From Erwinia phyllosphaerae (GTDB lineage Bacteria; Pseudomonadota; Gammaproteobacteria; Enterobacterales; Enterobacteriaceae): a DNA stretch of 64,000 nt. The stretch covers positions 1-64,000 of the forward strand of contig NZ_JAHSPF010000004.1 in assembly GCF_019132875.1 (NCBI RefSeq), written 5' to 3'. The notes beneath the pieces are model-generated. The model was not told the DNA's origin, did not search any database, and saw nothing but the letters and a program-made list of their open reading frames with translations. Of this stretch, positions 45,804 through 54,667 are shown piece after piece; position 1 is the stretch's first letter; each line of letters starts with the position of its first letter. The translations under genes and the position numbers were made by a program.

Positions 45804-46955
45804 CTAAACCGTGACAGGCTGTCGCTCGGAAGCAGAAACTTTTTCCAGCGCGCGTACGGCTAACCCACTGAAATAATGAGCGGCAGGCGCAAGGATGGCT
45901 TCATCTGGCGCAAAGCCCGGATGATGCAGGCCATAGTGACTGGCGCTGCCGATACTGACGAAAGCGCCCGGGATCTGCTGCAAATAGAAGGCAAAATCTT
46001 CGCCACCCATTTGCGGTCCGATGGGCTCAACGTGGTAGCCGCTTTCTACCGCCGCCTGCAGGCAAAATTCTGCCCATTCCGGCGTATTGTTTAGCACGGG
46101 CGGGCCAGCCTGCCAGATAAGCTCCGCTTCTGCGCCCATTGAGGCGGCCACGCCTGCAATAAGCTGGCGCATCTGTGGCTGAATATGCTGGCGAATAGCA
46201 TCATTGTGGGTGCGTACCGTGCCTTCCAGCTCAACGGACTGCGGCAGCACGTTCCAGGTATTGCCGCCGCTGATGCGCGTAACGCTGACCACTACTGATT
46301 CCAGCGAGCTGTAGGTACGGCTGGGCAGGGTTTGCAGTGCGGTAACGATGGCGCTGGCAGTGACGATAGTATCAATGCCTTCCTGCGGACGAGCCGCGTG
46401 CGCGCCTTTTCCGGTAACCTGAATGGTAAAGCGGTCTACGTTGGCATAAAAAGCGCCGCCGCGCGTGCGCAGCGTACCGAGCGGCGTATCAGGTGCGTTA
46501 TGCATACCGAAAATGGCCTGCACGCCTTTTAATGCGCCAGCGGCCAGCACCTGTTTAGCCCCGGTAAAAATCTCTTCGGCAGGCTGAAACAGAATGCGCA
46601 CGCGGCCCGGTAGCGATTGCTCTTTGGCCTTCAACAGGCGTGCCGCGCCCAGCATAACGGAAGTATGTAAATCGTGGCCGCAGGCATGCATCACACCGGT
46701 ATTGACCGATTTAAACGATGAGGAAACGGCTTCCTCGACAGGGAGCGCGTCAATATCGGCACGCAGCGCGATCAGCGGTTCACCTGAACCCATTTCTGCC
46801 ACTACGCCCGTTTTCAGACCAAAATCGATTTCGCGAACGTTTTCCTGCTGTAGCCATTGGCGGATCCGGGCCGTCGTGGCAAATTCCCTGTCGGACAGCT
46901 CCGGATGCTGATGGAGTTCCCGCCGCCAGGCAATTAACTGCTGCTCAAAATCCAT
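45804..46955 (-). CDS. M20 amidohydrolase (N-acyl-amino-acid deacylase)
   Basis: A 383-residue M20 peptidase-family amidohydrolase, related to hippurate and IAA-amino acid hydrolases and to B. subtilis YxeP. HACGHDLHTSVML gives the metal-binding Cys and His residues, QPAEEIF the catalytic Glu pair, and GGEDFAFYL the last ligand. AGGAGG lies four bases before the ATG. In the operon it would remove an acetyl group from an S-substituted N-acetylcysteine after the monooxygenase step. Confidence 0.85.
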   Translation of the reverse strand: MDFEQQLIAWRRELHQHPELSDREFATTARIRQWLQQENVREIDFGLKTGVVAEMGSGEPLIALRADIDALPVEEAVSSSFKSVNTGVMHACGHDLHTSVMLGAARLLKAKEQSLPGRVRILFQPAEEIFTGAKQVLAAGALKGVQAIFGMHNAPDTPLGTLRTRGGAFYANVDRFTIQVTGKGAHAARPQEGIDTIVTASAIVTALQTLPSRTYSSLESVVVSVTRISGGNTWNVLPQSVELEGTVRTHNDAIRQHIQPQMRQLIAGVAASMGAEAELIWQAGPPVLNNTPEWAEFCLQAAVESGYHVEPIGPQMGGEDFAFYLQQIPGAFVSIGSASHYGLHHPGFAPDEAILAPAAHYFSGLAVRALEKVSASERQPVTV

Positions 46956-46964
46956 CTTTTCCTC

Positions 46965-47774
46965 CTACAGGACGCGTTCCAGAAAGCGTTGCGTACGTTG
47001 GTGACCAGGGCGATTCAGCACCCGATCGGCGCTACCGCTTTCAACAATTTTGCCGTCGACCATAAACACCACGCGGTCGGCAACCTGTCTGGCAAAGCCG
47101 ATTTCATGCGTGACCACCACCAGCGTGACGCCGGAGCTGGCCAGTTTTTTAATCACTTCCAGCACCTCGCCAACCAGCTCCGGATCCAGCGCGGAAGTTG
47201 GCTCATCAAACAGCATGACTTTAGGGTTCAGCGCCAGCGCGCGGGCGATAGCGATACGCTGCTGCTGGCCGCCGGAGAGCTGGCGCGGCCACGCGTGCGC
47301 TTTTTCACGCAGACCAACGGTGTCCAGCAGCTCAAAAGCTCTGTTGATAGCCTCACGCCGCGTCAGTAGCCCGTGAACAATGGGGGCTTCAATAATGTTA
47401 TCCAGCACGGTCATATGCGGGAACAGGTTGAAATTCTGAAACACGTAGCCAACCTGAATGCGCTGTTTCAGAATCGCCCGCTCTTTTAACTCATACAGTT
47501 TGTTGCCTTTACGACGGTAGCCGACGTAGTCGCCATCAATTTGAATAAAGCCTTCATCGACGCGCTCCAGATGATTAATGGTGCGCAGTAACGTTGACTT
47601 ACCGGAGCCGGAAGGGCCGAGGATCACCGTTACCGTGCCGGGTTCGATAGTCAGGCTAACGTCGTCCAGCGCGGTAAACGCGCCGTAACGCTTGCTGATA
47701 TTGGCGATCTCAATTTTTCCCACGCTGGCCTGTGCCGATGCGGTACGTGGATATAACTCAAGCGCTTCTGACAT
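46965..47774 (-). CDS. Polar amino-acid ABC importer ATPase
   Basis: A 269-residue GlnQ/HisP-type ATPase: Walker [11 protein letters not shown]-loop [12 protein letters not shown], signature LSGGQQQR and Walker [17 protein letters not shown] 47774 has GGAG upstream and shares one base region with the permease stop (TGATG); a GTG at 47777 is the alternative. Confidence 0.9.
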   Translation of the reverse strand: MSEALELYPRTASAQASVGKIEIANISKRYGAFTALDDVSLTIEPGTVTVILGPSGSGKSTLLRTINHLERVDEGFIQIDGDYVGYRRKGNKLYELKERAILKQRIQVGYVFQNFNLFPHMTVLDNIIEAPIVHGLLTRREAINRAFELLDTVGLREKAHAWPRQLSGGQQQRIAIARALALNPKVMLFDEPTSALDPELVGEVLEVIKKLASSGVTLVVVTHEIGFARQVADRVVFMVDGKIVESGSADRVLNRPGHQRTQRFLERVL

Positions 47775-48721
47775 CACGATTCTCCTTCAGCGTTGGGCAC
47801 CGCGCGGCGAAAAAACGGAAAGCGAGCGGGGCGAACCTGCCGCACTACGCCGCGCGAAAAATAGCGTTCGACATAGTGTTGCAGCACGGATAACACGGTG
47901 GTGATCAGCAGATACCAGATGCTGGCGACCATCAGCAGTGGAATAACCTGCTGCGTACGGTTATAGATAACCTGAACGGTGTAAAACAGCTCCGGCATCG
48001 ACAGCACGTAAACAATTGAAGTGCCTTTAGCCAGGCTAATCACCTCGTTAAAGCCGGTCGGCAAGATCGCACGCAACGCCTGGGGAAGAATAATGCGGAA
48101 AGTACGACGATGCGGTGGCAATCCCAGCGCGGCAGCCGCTTCATGCTGGCCTGGATCGACGCCGGCGATACCACCGCGAATAATCTCCGCGGTATAGGCC
48201 GCCTGAACCAGCGACAGCCCCAGTACGGCAACCGAAAACTGATCCAGCAGGTCGGTAGTACTGTGGGTAAAGAACACCAGAGAAGTAAAAGGAATACCCA
48301 GCGACAGGCTGTCGTACAGGTAAGAGAAGTTATACAGAATAATCAGAACCAGCAGCAGCGGCAGTGAGCGAAACAGCCAGATATAGGCCCAGGCCAGCGT
48401 CTTTAATAGCCAGGATTTGGAGAGCCGTGCCAGCGCCAGCCCGGTGCCAAGAACCGAACCAAACAGCGTGCCAAAAAGCGTTAGCAGCAGCGTTTTGCCT
48501 AGCCCGCTTAAAATAGCCGGATCGAAAAACCACTGGGCGAATACGTTCCATTCCCAGCGCGGATTGGTGGCAACTGACTGCACAATTCCGGCAATGATAA
48601 ACAGCGCAAACAGCGCGCCCACCAGTCGCCACGGATAGCGTGCCGGAACAACTCTTAAGGTAGCGTGCTCGGCGTGGACGTGAGGTTCAGCGCGGCCTGC
48701 ATCATAATCGGGATTTCTCAT
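47774..48721 (-). CDS. Polar amino-acid ABC importer permease
   Basis: A 315-residue HisM/GlnP-type permease with a longer than usual N-terminus. [24 protein letters not shown] is the ATPase-coupling loop. It starts after AAGGA. It forms one importer with the adjoining ATPase and the binding protein at 49256. Confidence 0.9.
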   Translation of the reverse strand: MRNPDYDAGRAEPHVHAEHATLRVVPARYPWRLVGALFALFIIAGIVQSVATNPRWEWNVFAQWFFDPAILSGLGKTLLLTLFGTLFGSVLGTGLALARLSKSWLLKTLAWAYIWLFRSLPLLLVLIILYNFSYLYDSLSLGIPFTSLVFFTHSTTDLLDQFSVAVLGLSLVQAAYTAEIIRGGIAGVDPGQHEAAAALGLPPHRRTFRIILPQALRAILPTGFNEVISLAKGTSIVYVLSMPELFYTVQVIYNRTQQVIPLLMVASIWYLLITTVLSVLQHYVERYFSRGVVRQVRPARFPFFRRAVPNAEGES

Positions 48722-48730
48722 CGCTTTTCC

Positions 48731-49240
48731 TTACGCGCTGCGTTTAACCGGCTGCCTGAGCAGCGTTTTGGTAAAAGGTAAGCGACCATCGAAAGGCGGT
48801 TGTGAATAGCGTTCTGGATCGACACTGGTGTCAAACTGCGGCTGGTAGCCGTGCGACAGATAAAGCCTGACCGCTTCCGGCTGGCGAAAGCCGGTAGTCA
48901 GAAATACCGATTCATAACCTTGCAGCGTGGCCAGCCGCTCAAGTTCCGCCAGCACTCTTTGCGCAAGGCCCTGACGGCGCATGCTGCGGTGCGTCCAGAT
49001 ACGTTTCAGTTCGGCAGTAGTGACGTTGTAACGCTTGAAGGCACCCATCGCAATGGGGGTTTCATGGCGCAACAGTACGATAAAAGCGCCATGCGGTGGC
49101 GCATAGAGATCCAGCGGTTCCTCTTCCTGCTCGCCAAAATAGTCGCCATAGCGGTCACGATATTCCTGGAATAAGCCATCAATAATCGGCTCAATGAGCG
49201 GGTCGGTCGGTGTGGTATGGATAAAGGTATCTTCAATCAT
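48731..49240 (-). CDS. GNAT N-acetyltransferase (S-alkylcysteine type)
   Basis: A 169-residue GNAT enzyme; RSMRRQGLAQRVLAELE binds acetyl-CoA. Within this operon it most resembles in role the N-acetyltransferases SnaA/SnaB (YxeL) of B. subtilis, which acetylate S-substituted cysteine to begin its breakdown. GGGAG is upstream. Substrate inferred from context. Confidence 0.8.
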   Translation of the reverse strand: MIEDTFIHTTPTDPLIEPIIDGLFQEYRDRYGDYFGEQEEEPLDLYAPPHGAFIVLLRHETPIAMGAFKRYNVTTAELKRIWTHRSMRRQGLAQRVLAELERLATLQGYESVFLTTGFRQPEAVRLYLSHGYQPQFDTSVDPERYSQPPFDGRLPFTKTLLRQPVKRSA

Positions 49241-49255
49241 CTGCTGCTCCCGAAA

Positions 49256-50176
49256 TCAGTCGCCGAGGCCCGGCGGGTTGATTTCTGAACGATCAATTTT
49301 ATCGACGCTCTCGCCCCAGCGTTCCAGCACCTGGGCATAGCTGCCGTTGGCGATAGCGCTGTTCAGCGAAGCCTGCACGGCCTGGACAAGGCCGCCGTCC
49401 TTCTTCAGCGTCACGGCGACGTTAGCGGTTTTTGGCCAGCCGCCCGCCACCACGCCTACCAGTTTGGTTCGGCCGGTGAGTTTGGCTTTATAGGCGCCGG
49501 TTGGGTTAGGAACGAAGGCGGCGTCGGCACGTCCGGACTGAAGAGCCAGCGTGGCGGCAGCATCGTCGGTGACATAAAGAGGCTGCACGGCGGCGAGGCC
49601 TTTAGCGCGGTTTTCTTTATCCCACTCCAGTAAAATCGCTTCCTGGTTAGTGCCGGAGCCAACAATAATGCGCTTCCCGGCGATATCCGGTGCGGAATCT
49701 ATTTTGGTAATTTTGCTGGTGCTTTTAACGTAAAAACCGATGTTATCTTTACGATAGGTGGCAAAGTCATAGCGCGCTTTGCGATCCTTAGTCACGGTAA
49801 TATTATAAATAGCCGCGTCATATTTTCCGGAGGTCACGCCAAGCGGCCAGTCTTCCCAGGCGGCCGGAACAATTTTCACTTTTAATCCCAGTCCATCCGC
49901 TACCAGGCGAGCAATATCCGCTTCGCTACCAATCACCGTTTTATTATCGCGGGCAAACAGGCCAAACGGCGGCGCGCTGCCTAATACCGCCGTAGCCAAC
50001 GTCAGCGTGCCGGGCGTCACAAATTTATAATCAGCCGGGATCAGGGAAGCCGCCTGCGGATTTAACGGGGCATGAACGGGTTTTTCATTGGCAATCAAGT
50101 CGATACCCGGCGCAGCCTGCGCGCTCAGGCTAAGGCCCAGCAAAAATGCCAGCGTGGTTAAGCGGTTGCTATTCAT
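49256..50176 (-). CDS. Family 3 amino-acid binding protein
   Basis: A 306-residue type 3 solute-binding protein with a Sec signal (residues 1-21, ending AQA). GSEADIARLVADGLGLKV and GKYDAAIYNITVTKDR are typical of polar amino-acid binders such as YxeM. First gene of the minus-strand operon that continues through acetyltransferase, permease, ATPase, deacetylase and Tat binding protein. Divergent from the monooxygenase pair 230 bp away. Confidence 0.88.
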   Translation of the reverse strand: MNSNRLTTLAFLLGLSLSAQAAPGIDLIANEKPVHAPLNPQAASLIPADYKFVTPGTLTLATAVLGSAPPFGLFARDNKTVIGSEADIARLVADGLGLKVKIVPAAWEDWPLGVTSGKYDAAIYNITVTKDRKARYDFATYRKDNIGFYVKSTSKITKIDSAPDIAGKRIIVGSGTNQEAILLEWDKENRAKGLAAVQPLYVTDDAAATLALQSGRADAAFVPNPTGAYKAKLTGRTKLVGVVAGGWPKTANVAVTLKKDGGLVQAVQASLNSAIANGSYAQVLERWGESVDKIDRSEINPPGLGD

Positions 50177-50406
50177 CCTTTTTCCCTGCGATGTGTTTTT
50201 TGTGCACTATTGCGGATGGCGGAATTGAAGTAAAACAACAAAAACAAATAAAGATAGCGGGAAATAACAATTGATTATGGCGAGATTAAAAGGAGTGATA
50301 ATTTTCTTTCTAATATTAAATAATGCAAATGCAAAGCTGTATTTAATATTTAGCCCTGCCGTTTTTATATGAAATTCTCGCTGTAAGCATCCAGAGGGAA
50401 TTTATT

Positions 50407-51318
50407 ATGCCTTATCAATTAAGTCTTTTAGACCAAAGTCCGGTCGCGGAAGGACAAACGCCGCAGGCCGCACTGGCGGCCACGCTGGCTTTTGCCCGCG
50501 AGGCGGAACGGCTTGGCTATCGGCGGCTGTGGGTTTCAGAACATCACGACAACGAGCGTCTGGCGGGCAGCTCGCCGGAAGTGCTGATAGCCTGGCTACT
50601 GGCGCATACCAGCCGTCTGCGCATCGGCTCCGGCGGCGTGATGCTGCAACATTACAGCCCGTATAAGGTGGCGGAAAACTTTCATCTGCTGGCGTCGCTG
50701 GCTGATGACCGTGTTGACCTGGGCGTCGGCAAAGCGCCGGGCGGATTACCGCTGTCGACTAAAGCCTTACAGGGTGCGCTGGCCGGGAAAAAAGACTTCG
50801 TCTCGCAGCTGGCGGAATTAACCGACTATCTGAACGCCGCCGCGTCTCCGTCTGCTGGTGAAGTGGCCAGAGCGCTTCCGGTGCCGTCCCATCAGCCGCA
50901 GCGTTTTTTACTGGGTGCCAGCCCGGAAAGCGCCAGGCTGGCCGCGCAGCTGGGCTGGAATTTTGTGTACGCCGGTTTTATCAACGCTGATGAACAGACG
51001 ATGCGCGAAGCGGTGCTGACCTTTCAGGAGTATGGCAAAGGCAAGGCGCTGATTAGCCTGGCGGCGGTGGCGGCGGATACGCAACAGGAGGCCGCCTCGC
51101 TGCTGGCCGAGCAGCACAACTACCGCGTCATCCTTGGCGACAGACACGTTACCGTCGGCAGCGAAGCGCAGGCGCAGGCCTTTGTGCGTCAGGCGGGCGC
51201 GGTTGATTACCGCATCGAAAAACAGGCGCTGAACGTGGATGAATTTATTCTGCATACGCCGCTAAATAATCCCGATCGGCGTCTGCGTTCCATTACTCTG
51301 CTGGCAGGCCAGCAATAA
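50407..51318 (+). CDS. LLM-class flavin oxidoreductase (MsnO8 type)
   Basis: A 303-residue luciferase-like TIM-barrel protein of the short MsnO8-type group, with VSEHHDN and VDLGVGKAPGG near the flavin site. It uses reduced FMN, presumably from a separate reductase, which is not in the window. GAGGGA is upstream. It precedes the larger LLM gene by 9 bp. Confidence 0.85.
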   Translation: MPYQLSLLDQSPVAEGQTPQAALAATLAFAREAERLGYRRLWVSEHHDNERLAGSSPEVLIAWLLAHTSRLRIGSGGVMLQHYSPYKVAENFHLLASLADDRVDLGVGKAPGGLPLSTKALQGALAGKKDFVSQLAELTDYLNAAASPSAGEVARALPVPSHQPQRFLLGASPESARLAAQLGWNFVYAGFINADEQTMREAVLTFQEYGKGKALISLAAVAADTQQEAASLLAEQHNYRVILGDRHVTVGSEAQAQAFVRQAGAVDYRIEKQALNVDEFILHTPLNNPDRRLRSITLLAGQQ

Positions 51319-51327
51319 GGAGATCGA

Positions 51328-52647
51328 ATGAGCAAATCCATTAAGTTTGGCCTGATGCTGCAAGGCGCGGGCGGCCATATGAATTCCTGGCGTCACGCCA
51401 GCGCGCCAGCCGATGCCAGCGTCAATTTTCGCTACTTTACCGATTTAGCACAGCGTGCAGAAGCGGCCGGTTTCGATTTTGTTTTTGTCGCCGACGGTCT
51501 GCATATCAATGAAAAATCGCTGCCCCATTTTCTTAACCGTTTTGAGCCGATCGCGCTGCTGTCGGCGCTGGCCTCGGTGACGCAGCAGATAGGGCTGGCC
51601 GGAACCATCTCGACCTCTTACAGCGATCCCTTTACCGTTGCCCGTCAGCTGGCAACCCTGGACAATATCAGCGGCGGTCGTGCGGGCTGGAACGTGGTGA
51701 CCTCGCCGCTGGAGGGGTCGGCAAAAAACTTTGGCAAGGTTCATCCTGCGCATTCGCTGCGTTATGAAATCGCCGAAGAGTATATCAACGTGGTGCAGGG
51801 CCTGTGGGATTCCTGGGAGGATGATGCTTTTGTCCGCGATCGCGACAGCGGCGTGTTCTTTGACGCTGCCAAACTGCATAAGCTCAACCATCACGGCAAA
51901 TTTTTCTCGGTCGATGGTCCGCTAAATATTCAGCGTTCACCACAGGGCCAGCCGGTTATTTTTCAGGCGGGCGCCTCCGATACAGGAATTGAGCTGGCCG
52001 GAAGATCCGCCGATGCGGTCTTTACCAACGCGCGGGCGCTGGCAGAAGCGCAAAACTACGCACGCAAGCTGCGCGCAGCCAGCAACGGCCGCGATCCGGC
52101 GGCTATTTTCCCAGGCATCAGTCCGATAATCGGCAGGACGCCAGAAGAGGCCGAAACGAAATATCAGCATCTGCTGTCGCTGCTCTCGCTGGATGACGTG
52201 CTGGCCTATTTAGGCCGTTTCTTCGATCATCACGACTTTAGCCAGTACGATCCTGATGGACCGTTTCCGGAAATCGGTGAGCTGGGGCAAAATACGTTCC
52301 GTTCCACTACCGACAGCATCAAGCGCCGCGCGCGGGAAGGCAACCTGACGCTGCGCCAGATTGCTTATGAAACCACGTTACCGCGCGGTGAATTTTTTGG
52401 CACGCCGGAACAGGTTGCCGACGCGCTGATCACCTGGGTAGAACAGGGCGGCGCGAGCGGCTTTATCATCAGCGGGCCGGTACTGGTTGAGGCATTTAAC
52501 GACTTTACACGCTACGTGCTGCCCGTGCTGGCGGAACGCGGCTACTGGCAACCGTCAGACGAAAAAACGCTGCGTGCTCGCTTAGGGATTCCGTTTAAAG
52601 CTAACCGCTATGCGGTACAAGCGCCGGAACTCGCTGAAGTCAAATAA
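51328..52647 (+). CDS. NtaA/SnaA/DszA-type FMN monooxygenase
   Basis: A 439-residue LLM monooxygenase of the NtaA/SnaA/DszA group, which includes B. subtilis YxeK and YtmO-like enzymes. [20 protein letters not shown]-like and FQAGAS elements are present. It would cut a C-S bond of an N-acetylated S-substituted cysteine with reduced FMN and oxygen. AAGGAG precedes ATG. Divergent operon of the ABC/acetyltransferase cluster. Confidence 0.86.
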   Translation: MSKSIKFGLMLQGAGGHMNSWRHASAPADASVNFRYFTDLAQRAEAAGFDFVFVADGLHINEKSLPHFLNRFEPIALLSALASVTQQIGLAGTISTSYSDPFTVARQLATLDNISGGRAGWNVVTSPLEGSAKNFGKVHPAHSLRYEIAEEYINVVQGLWDSWEDDAFVRDRDSGVFFDAAKLHKLNHHGKFFSVDGPLNIQRSPQGQPVIFQAGASDTGIELAGRSADAVFTNARALAEAQNYARKLRAASNGRDPAAIFPGISPIIGRTPEEAETKYQHLLSLLSLDDVLAYLGRFFDHHDFSQYDPDGPFPEIGELGQNTFRSTTDSIKRRAREGNLTLRQIAYETTLPRGEFFGTPEQVADALITWVEQGGASGFIISGPVLVEAFNDFTRYVLPVLAERGYWQPSDEKTLRARLGIPFKANRYAVQAPELAEVK

Positions 52648-52674
52648 CGGCACGCCGTGCATCAAAAAATATTA

Positions 52675-52695
52675 CGGGCGGCCTTGCGCCGCCCG
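52675..52695. terminator. GC hairpin after the monooxygenase operon
   Basis: CGGGCGGC pairs with GCCGCCCG around CTTGC, 28 bases after the stop. Read on the minus strand an imperfect T-rich stretch (TAATATTTTTT) follows, so it may also stop transcripts of the sulfonate-type binding-protein gene. Confidence 0.55.
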
Positions 52696-52892
52696 CTGCT
52701 ATTGCTGTTGATCCCCGGGCGTGCTGGCGTGAATCCTTGTCCTGGGGCGATAGCCTGTGAACAGTCATTCGCATCGTCCATGATGCAGGTCGGAACCAGA
52801 AAGCGAGCGCTATAAGTGACACTGTCACCTGGAGTTTATGCCAGAGCAGTCAGTACTGGCGCTATCGGCTGGTCTTGAAATGGTAAACGAGT

Positions 52893-53840
52893 TTATTTTT
52901 TATCCAGCGACCAGGTGGCGCTGTTAACGTTTATTTTTACCGGCAGCAGCCCGATTTGCGTGAACTTATCGGCCAGCGCCTGCTGCTCTTTAAACACTTC
53001 CGGCGTCATTCTTTCTGCGCCAAAGGGCATTCTGGCAATCGCTCGCTGCCAGACAGGCTGCGGCAGGCCCGTAGAGGCGGACAAGATTTTTGCCGTTTCC
53101 TGCGGGTTTTTATTGGCCCAGTCGCTCAGCGTGCCCAACTCGGTTAATACTTTTTCCGCCGTTTGCGGGTGTGCTTCCGCAAATTTACGACTGGCAAGGT
53201 AGAAGGTGTAGTGCGGCACCAGACCTTCAGCATTTTTTACCAGCCGGGCCTTAGCATTGGTTTCAACTTCGGCATAATAGGGATCCCAGATAACCCAGGC
53301 ATCGACCGCGCCGCGCTGAAAGGCCGCACGGGCGTCGGCTGGCGGCAGGTAGACCGGCTTGATATCTTTATAGCTTAATCCCGCTTTTTCCAGCGCGGCG
53401 ATCAGCAGGTAATTAACGTCCGAACCCTTATTTAACGCCACGCGTTTGCCTTTCAGATCGGCCACGGTGTTAATTGTTGAATTCTGCGGCACCACAATAG
53501 CTTCCGTTTGTGGATTGGCAGGCGAATGACCCAGATAAACCAGGTCGGCCTGTGCGGCCTGAGCAAAGGCGGGTGGCGCGTCACCTGTAGCGGCCAGATC
53601 GATACTGCCCACGTTTAATCCTTCCAGCATTTGCGGCCCGGCGGGAAATTCTACCCAGCGCACGCTGATTCCCTGTTTTTTAAATTCGCTGTCCAGCGTG
53701 CCGCGATATTTCAGCAGGGCAAAAATATTAGCCTTTTGATAGCCAATATTGACAGTCTCCGGCTGAGTTTCTGCCAGTGCCGGTTGAGCAATAGCCGCAA
53801 GTACCAAAGCGGCAACGCCGCTAACAAGATAATTTTTCAT
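52893..53840 (-). CDS. Aliphatic sulfonate-type binding protein (SsuA-like), orphan
   Basis: A 315-residue SsuA-family binding protein with a Sec signal (residues 1-23, ending ALA). PAGPQMLEGLNVGSIDL and VALNKGSDVNYLL are typical of sulfonate binders. No SsuC permease, SsuB ATPase or SsuD monooxygenase adjoins it, so the permease lies elsewhere or is shared. Its nearness to the LLM monooxygenases supports a sulfur-scavenging theme. Confidence 0.85.
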   Translation of the reverse strand: MKNYLVSGVAALVLAAIAQPALAETQPETVNIGYQKANIFALLKYRGTLDSEFKKQGISVRWVEFPAGPQMLEGLNVGSIDLAATGDAPPAFAQAAQADLVYLGHSPANPQTEAIVVPQNSTINTVADLKGKRVALNKGSDVNYLLIAALEKAGLSYKDIKPVYLPPADARAAFQRGAVDAWVIWDPYYAEVETNAKARLVKNAEGLVPHYTFYLASRKFAEAHPQTAEKVLTELGTLSDWANKNPQETAKILSASTGLPQPVWQRAIARMPFGAERMTPEVFKEQQALADKFTQIGLLPVKINVNSATWSLDKK

Positions 53841-54154
53841 GCTTTTCCCCGTAATTAAAATCAGTCAGGGCAACATAGCAAATCGTTACGCATTGGCTTA
53901 GCGAGTAAAAGGCATAAACTTAGCTGAAAATGTTATGCGGACCATTGCCGTTGCTATTTTCAGCTCATGAATAAAAGCAGCGGCTTACCTTCAGCAAACA
54001 GGACCAGGGTAAATAAAATTATCGAGAGAGCTCACATTTCAACCAAAACCAGCAGGCCAGGCGTGTGAAACAGATGAAATAATAAGACTCAGCGACGGCA
54101 TTTATTTAAATCGATTCGCTGAAAAACAAGGAATAATTAAACAAGGAAGGAATA
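53841..54154. other. Intergenic region between divergent binding-protein and lipoprotein genes
   Basis: No gene is seen. A 10-bp inverted repeat AGCTGAAAAT/ATTTTCAGCT (53922-53931 and 53956-53965) with a 24-base spacer may be a regulator site for either gene. No standard box was recognised. Confidence 0.4.
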
Positions 54155-54565
54155 ATGAAAATGATTTTACCCTATTTATGGCTCTGTCTGCTGGTGCTGT
54201 TTTTAAACGCCTGTGCCCCACAAAGCAGCGTCGATCGGCACGCGGTCCACGTCGCGCATCAGCTCTCTGAAGCTAACTTCGATCCCCATACCCGCCTGCT
54301 GCTGGCTGACAGCATTCGCCAGATGCGTCCATGCCTGCAAACCGTCTACGATCAGGGGGTAAAAGATCGTGCCGCGGGTTTATCGAGGGCACAAATGGAA
54401 GAGAAGGTAGCCAGCTATCTCGACCCGGAAAAATTCCCGGAGGAAACGGTCAAGCATCGATTCCTGCAGCAGGTCTACAGCGCGGATAAGCCAGCGCTGG
54501 AACGTAAAATCCTGACGGAGGCAATGGCGTCTGTTTATCGGGACGGTTATGAAGGGCGACCATAG
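54155..54565 (+). CDS. Lipoprotein of unknown function
   Basis: A 136-residue protein with a lipobox LNAC (Cys20) after a hydrophobic leader. The mature part is helical and charged. AAGGAAGG lies upstream of the ATG. Asn at the +2-type position and the Ala-Pro after Cys favour the outer membrane. Family not recognised. An imperfect 12-bp hairpin at 54590-54619 follows it. Confidence 0.7.
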   Translation: MKMILPYLWLCLLVLFLNACAPQSSVDRHAVHVAHQLSEANFDPHTRLLLADSIRQMRPCLQTVYDQGVKDRAAGLSRAQMEEKVASYLDPEKFPEETVKHRFLQQVYSADKPALERKILTEAMASVYRDGYEGRP

Positions 54566-54589
54566 GCTGCCTGACGGCATGAAGTTAAG

Positions 54590-54619
54590 CCCGTCAATAT
54601 TTATCACAATACTGACGGG
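54590..54619. terminator. Hairpin between convergent lipoprotein and GH3 genes
   Basis: CCCGTCAATATT pairs with AATACTGACGGG (one mismatch, 6-base loop). No T-tract follows, so it is a weak terminator candidate. Confidence 0.4.
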
Positions 54620-54667
54620 GAGGGATCAAAGACACGCTTCGGCGTCAGAAGGTGTTTTCAGGGCGGC

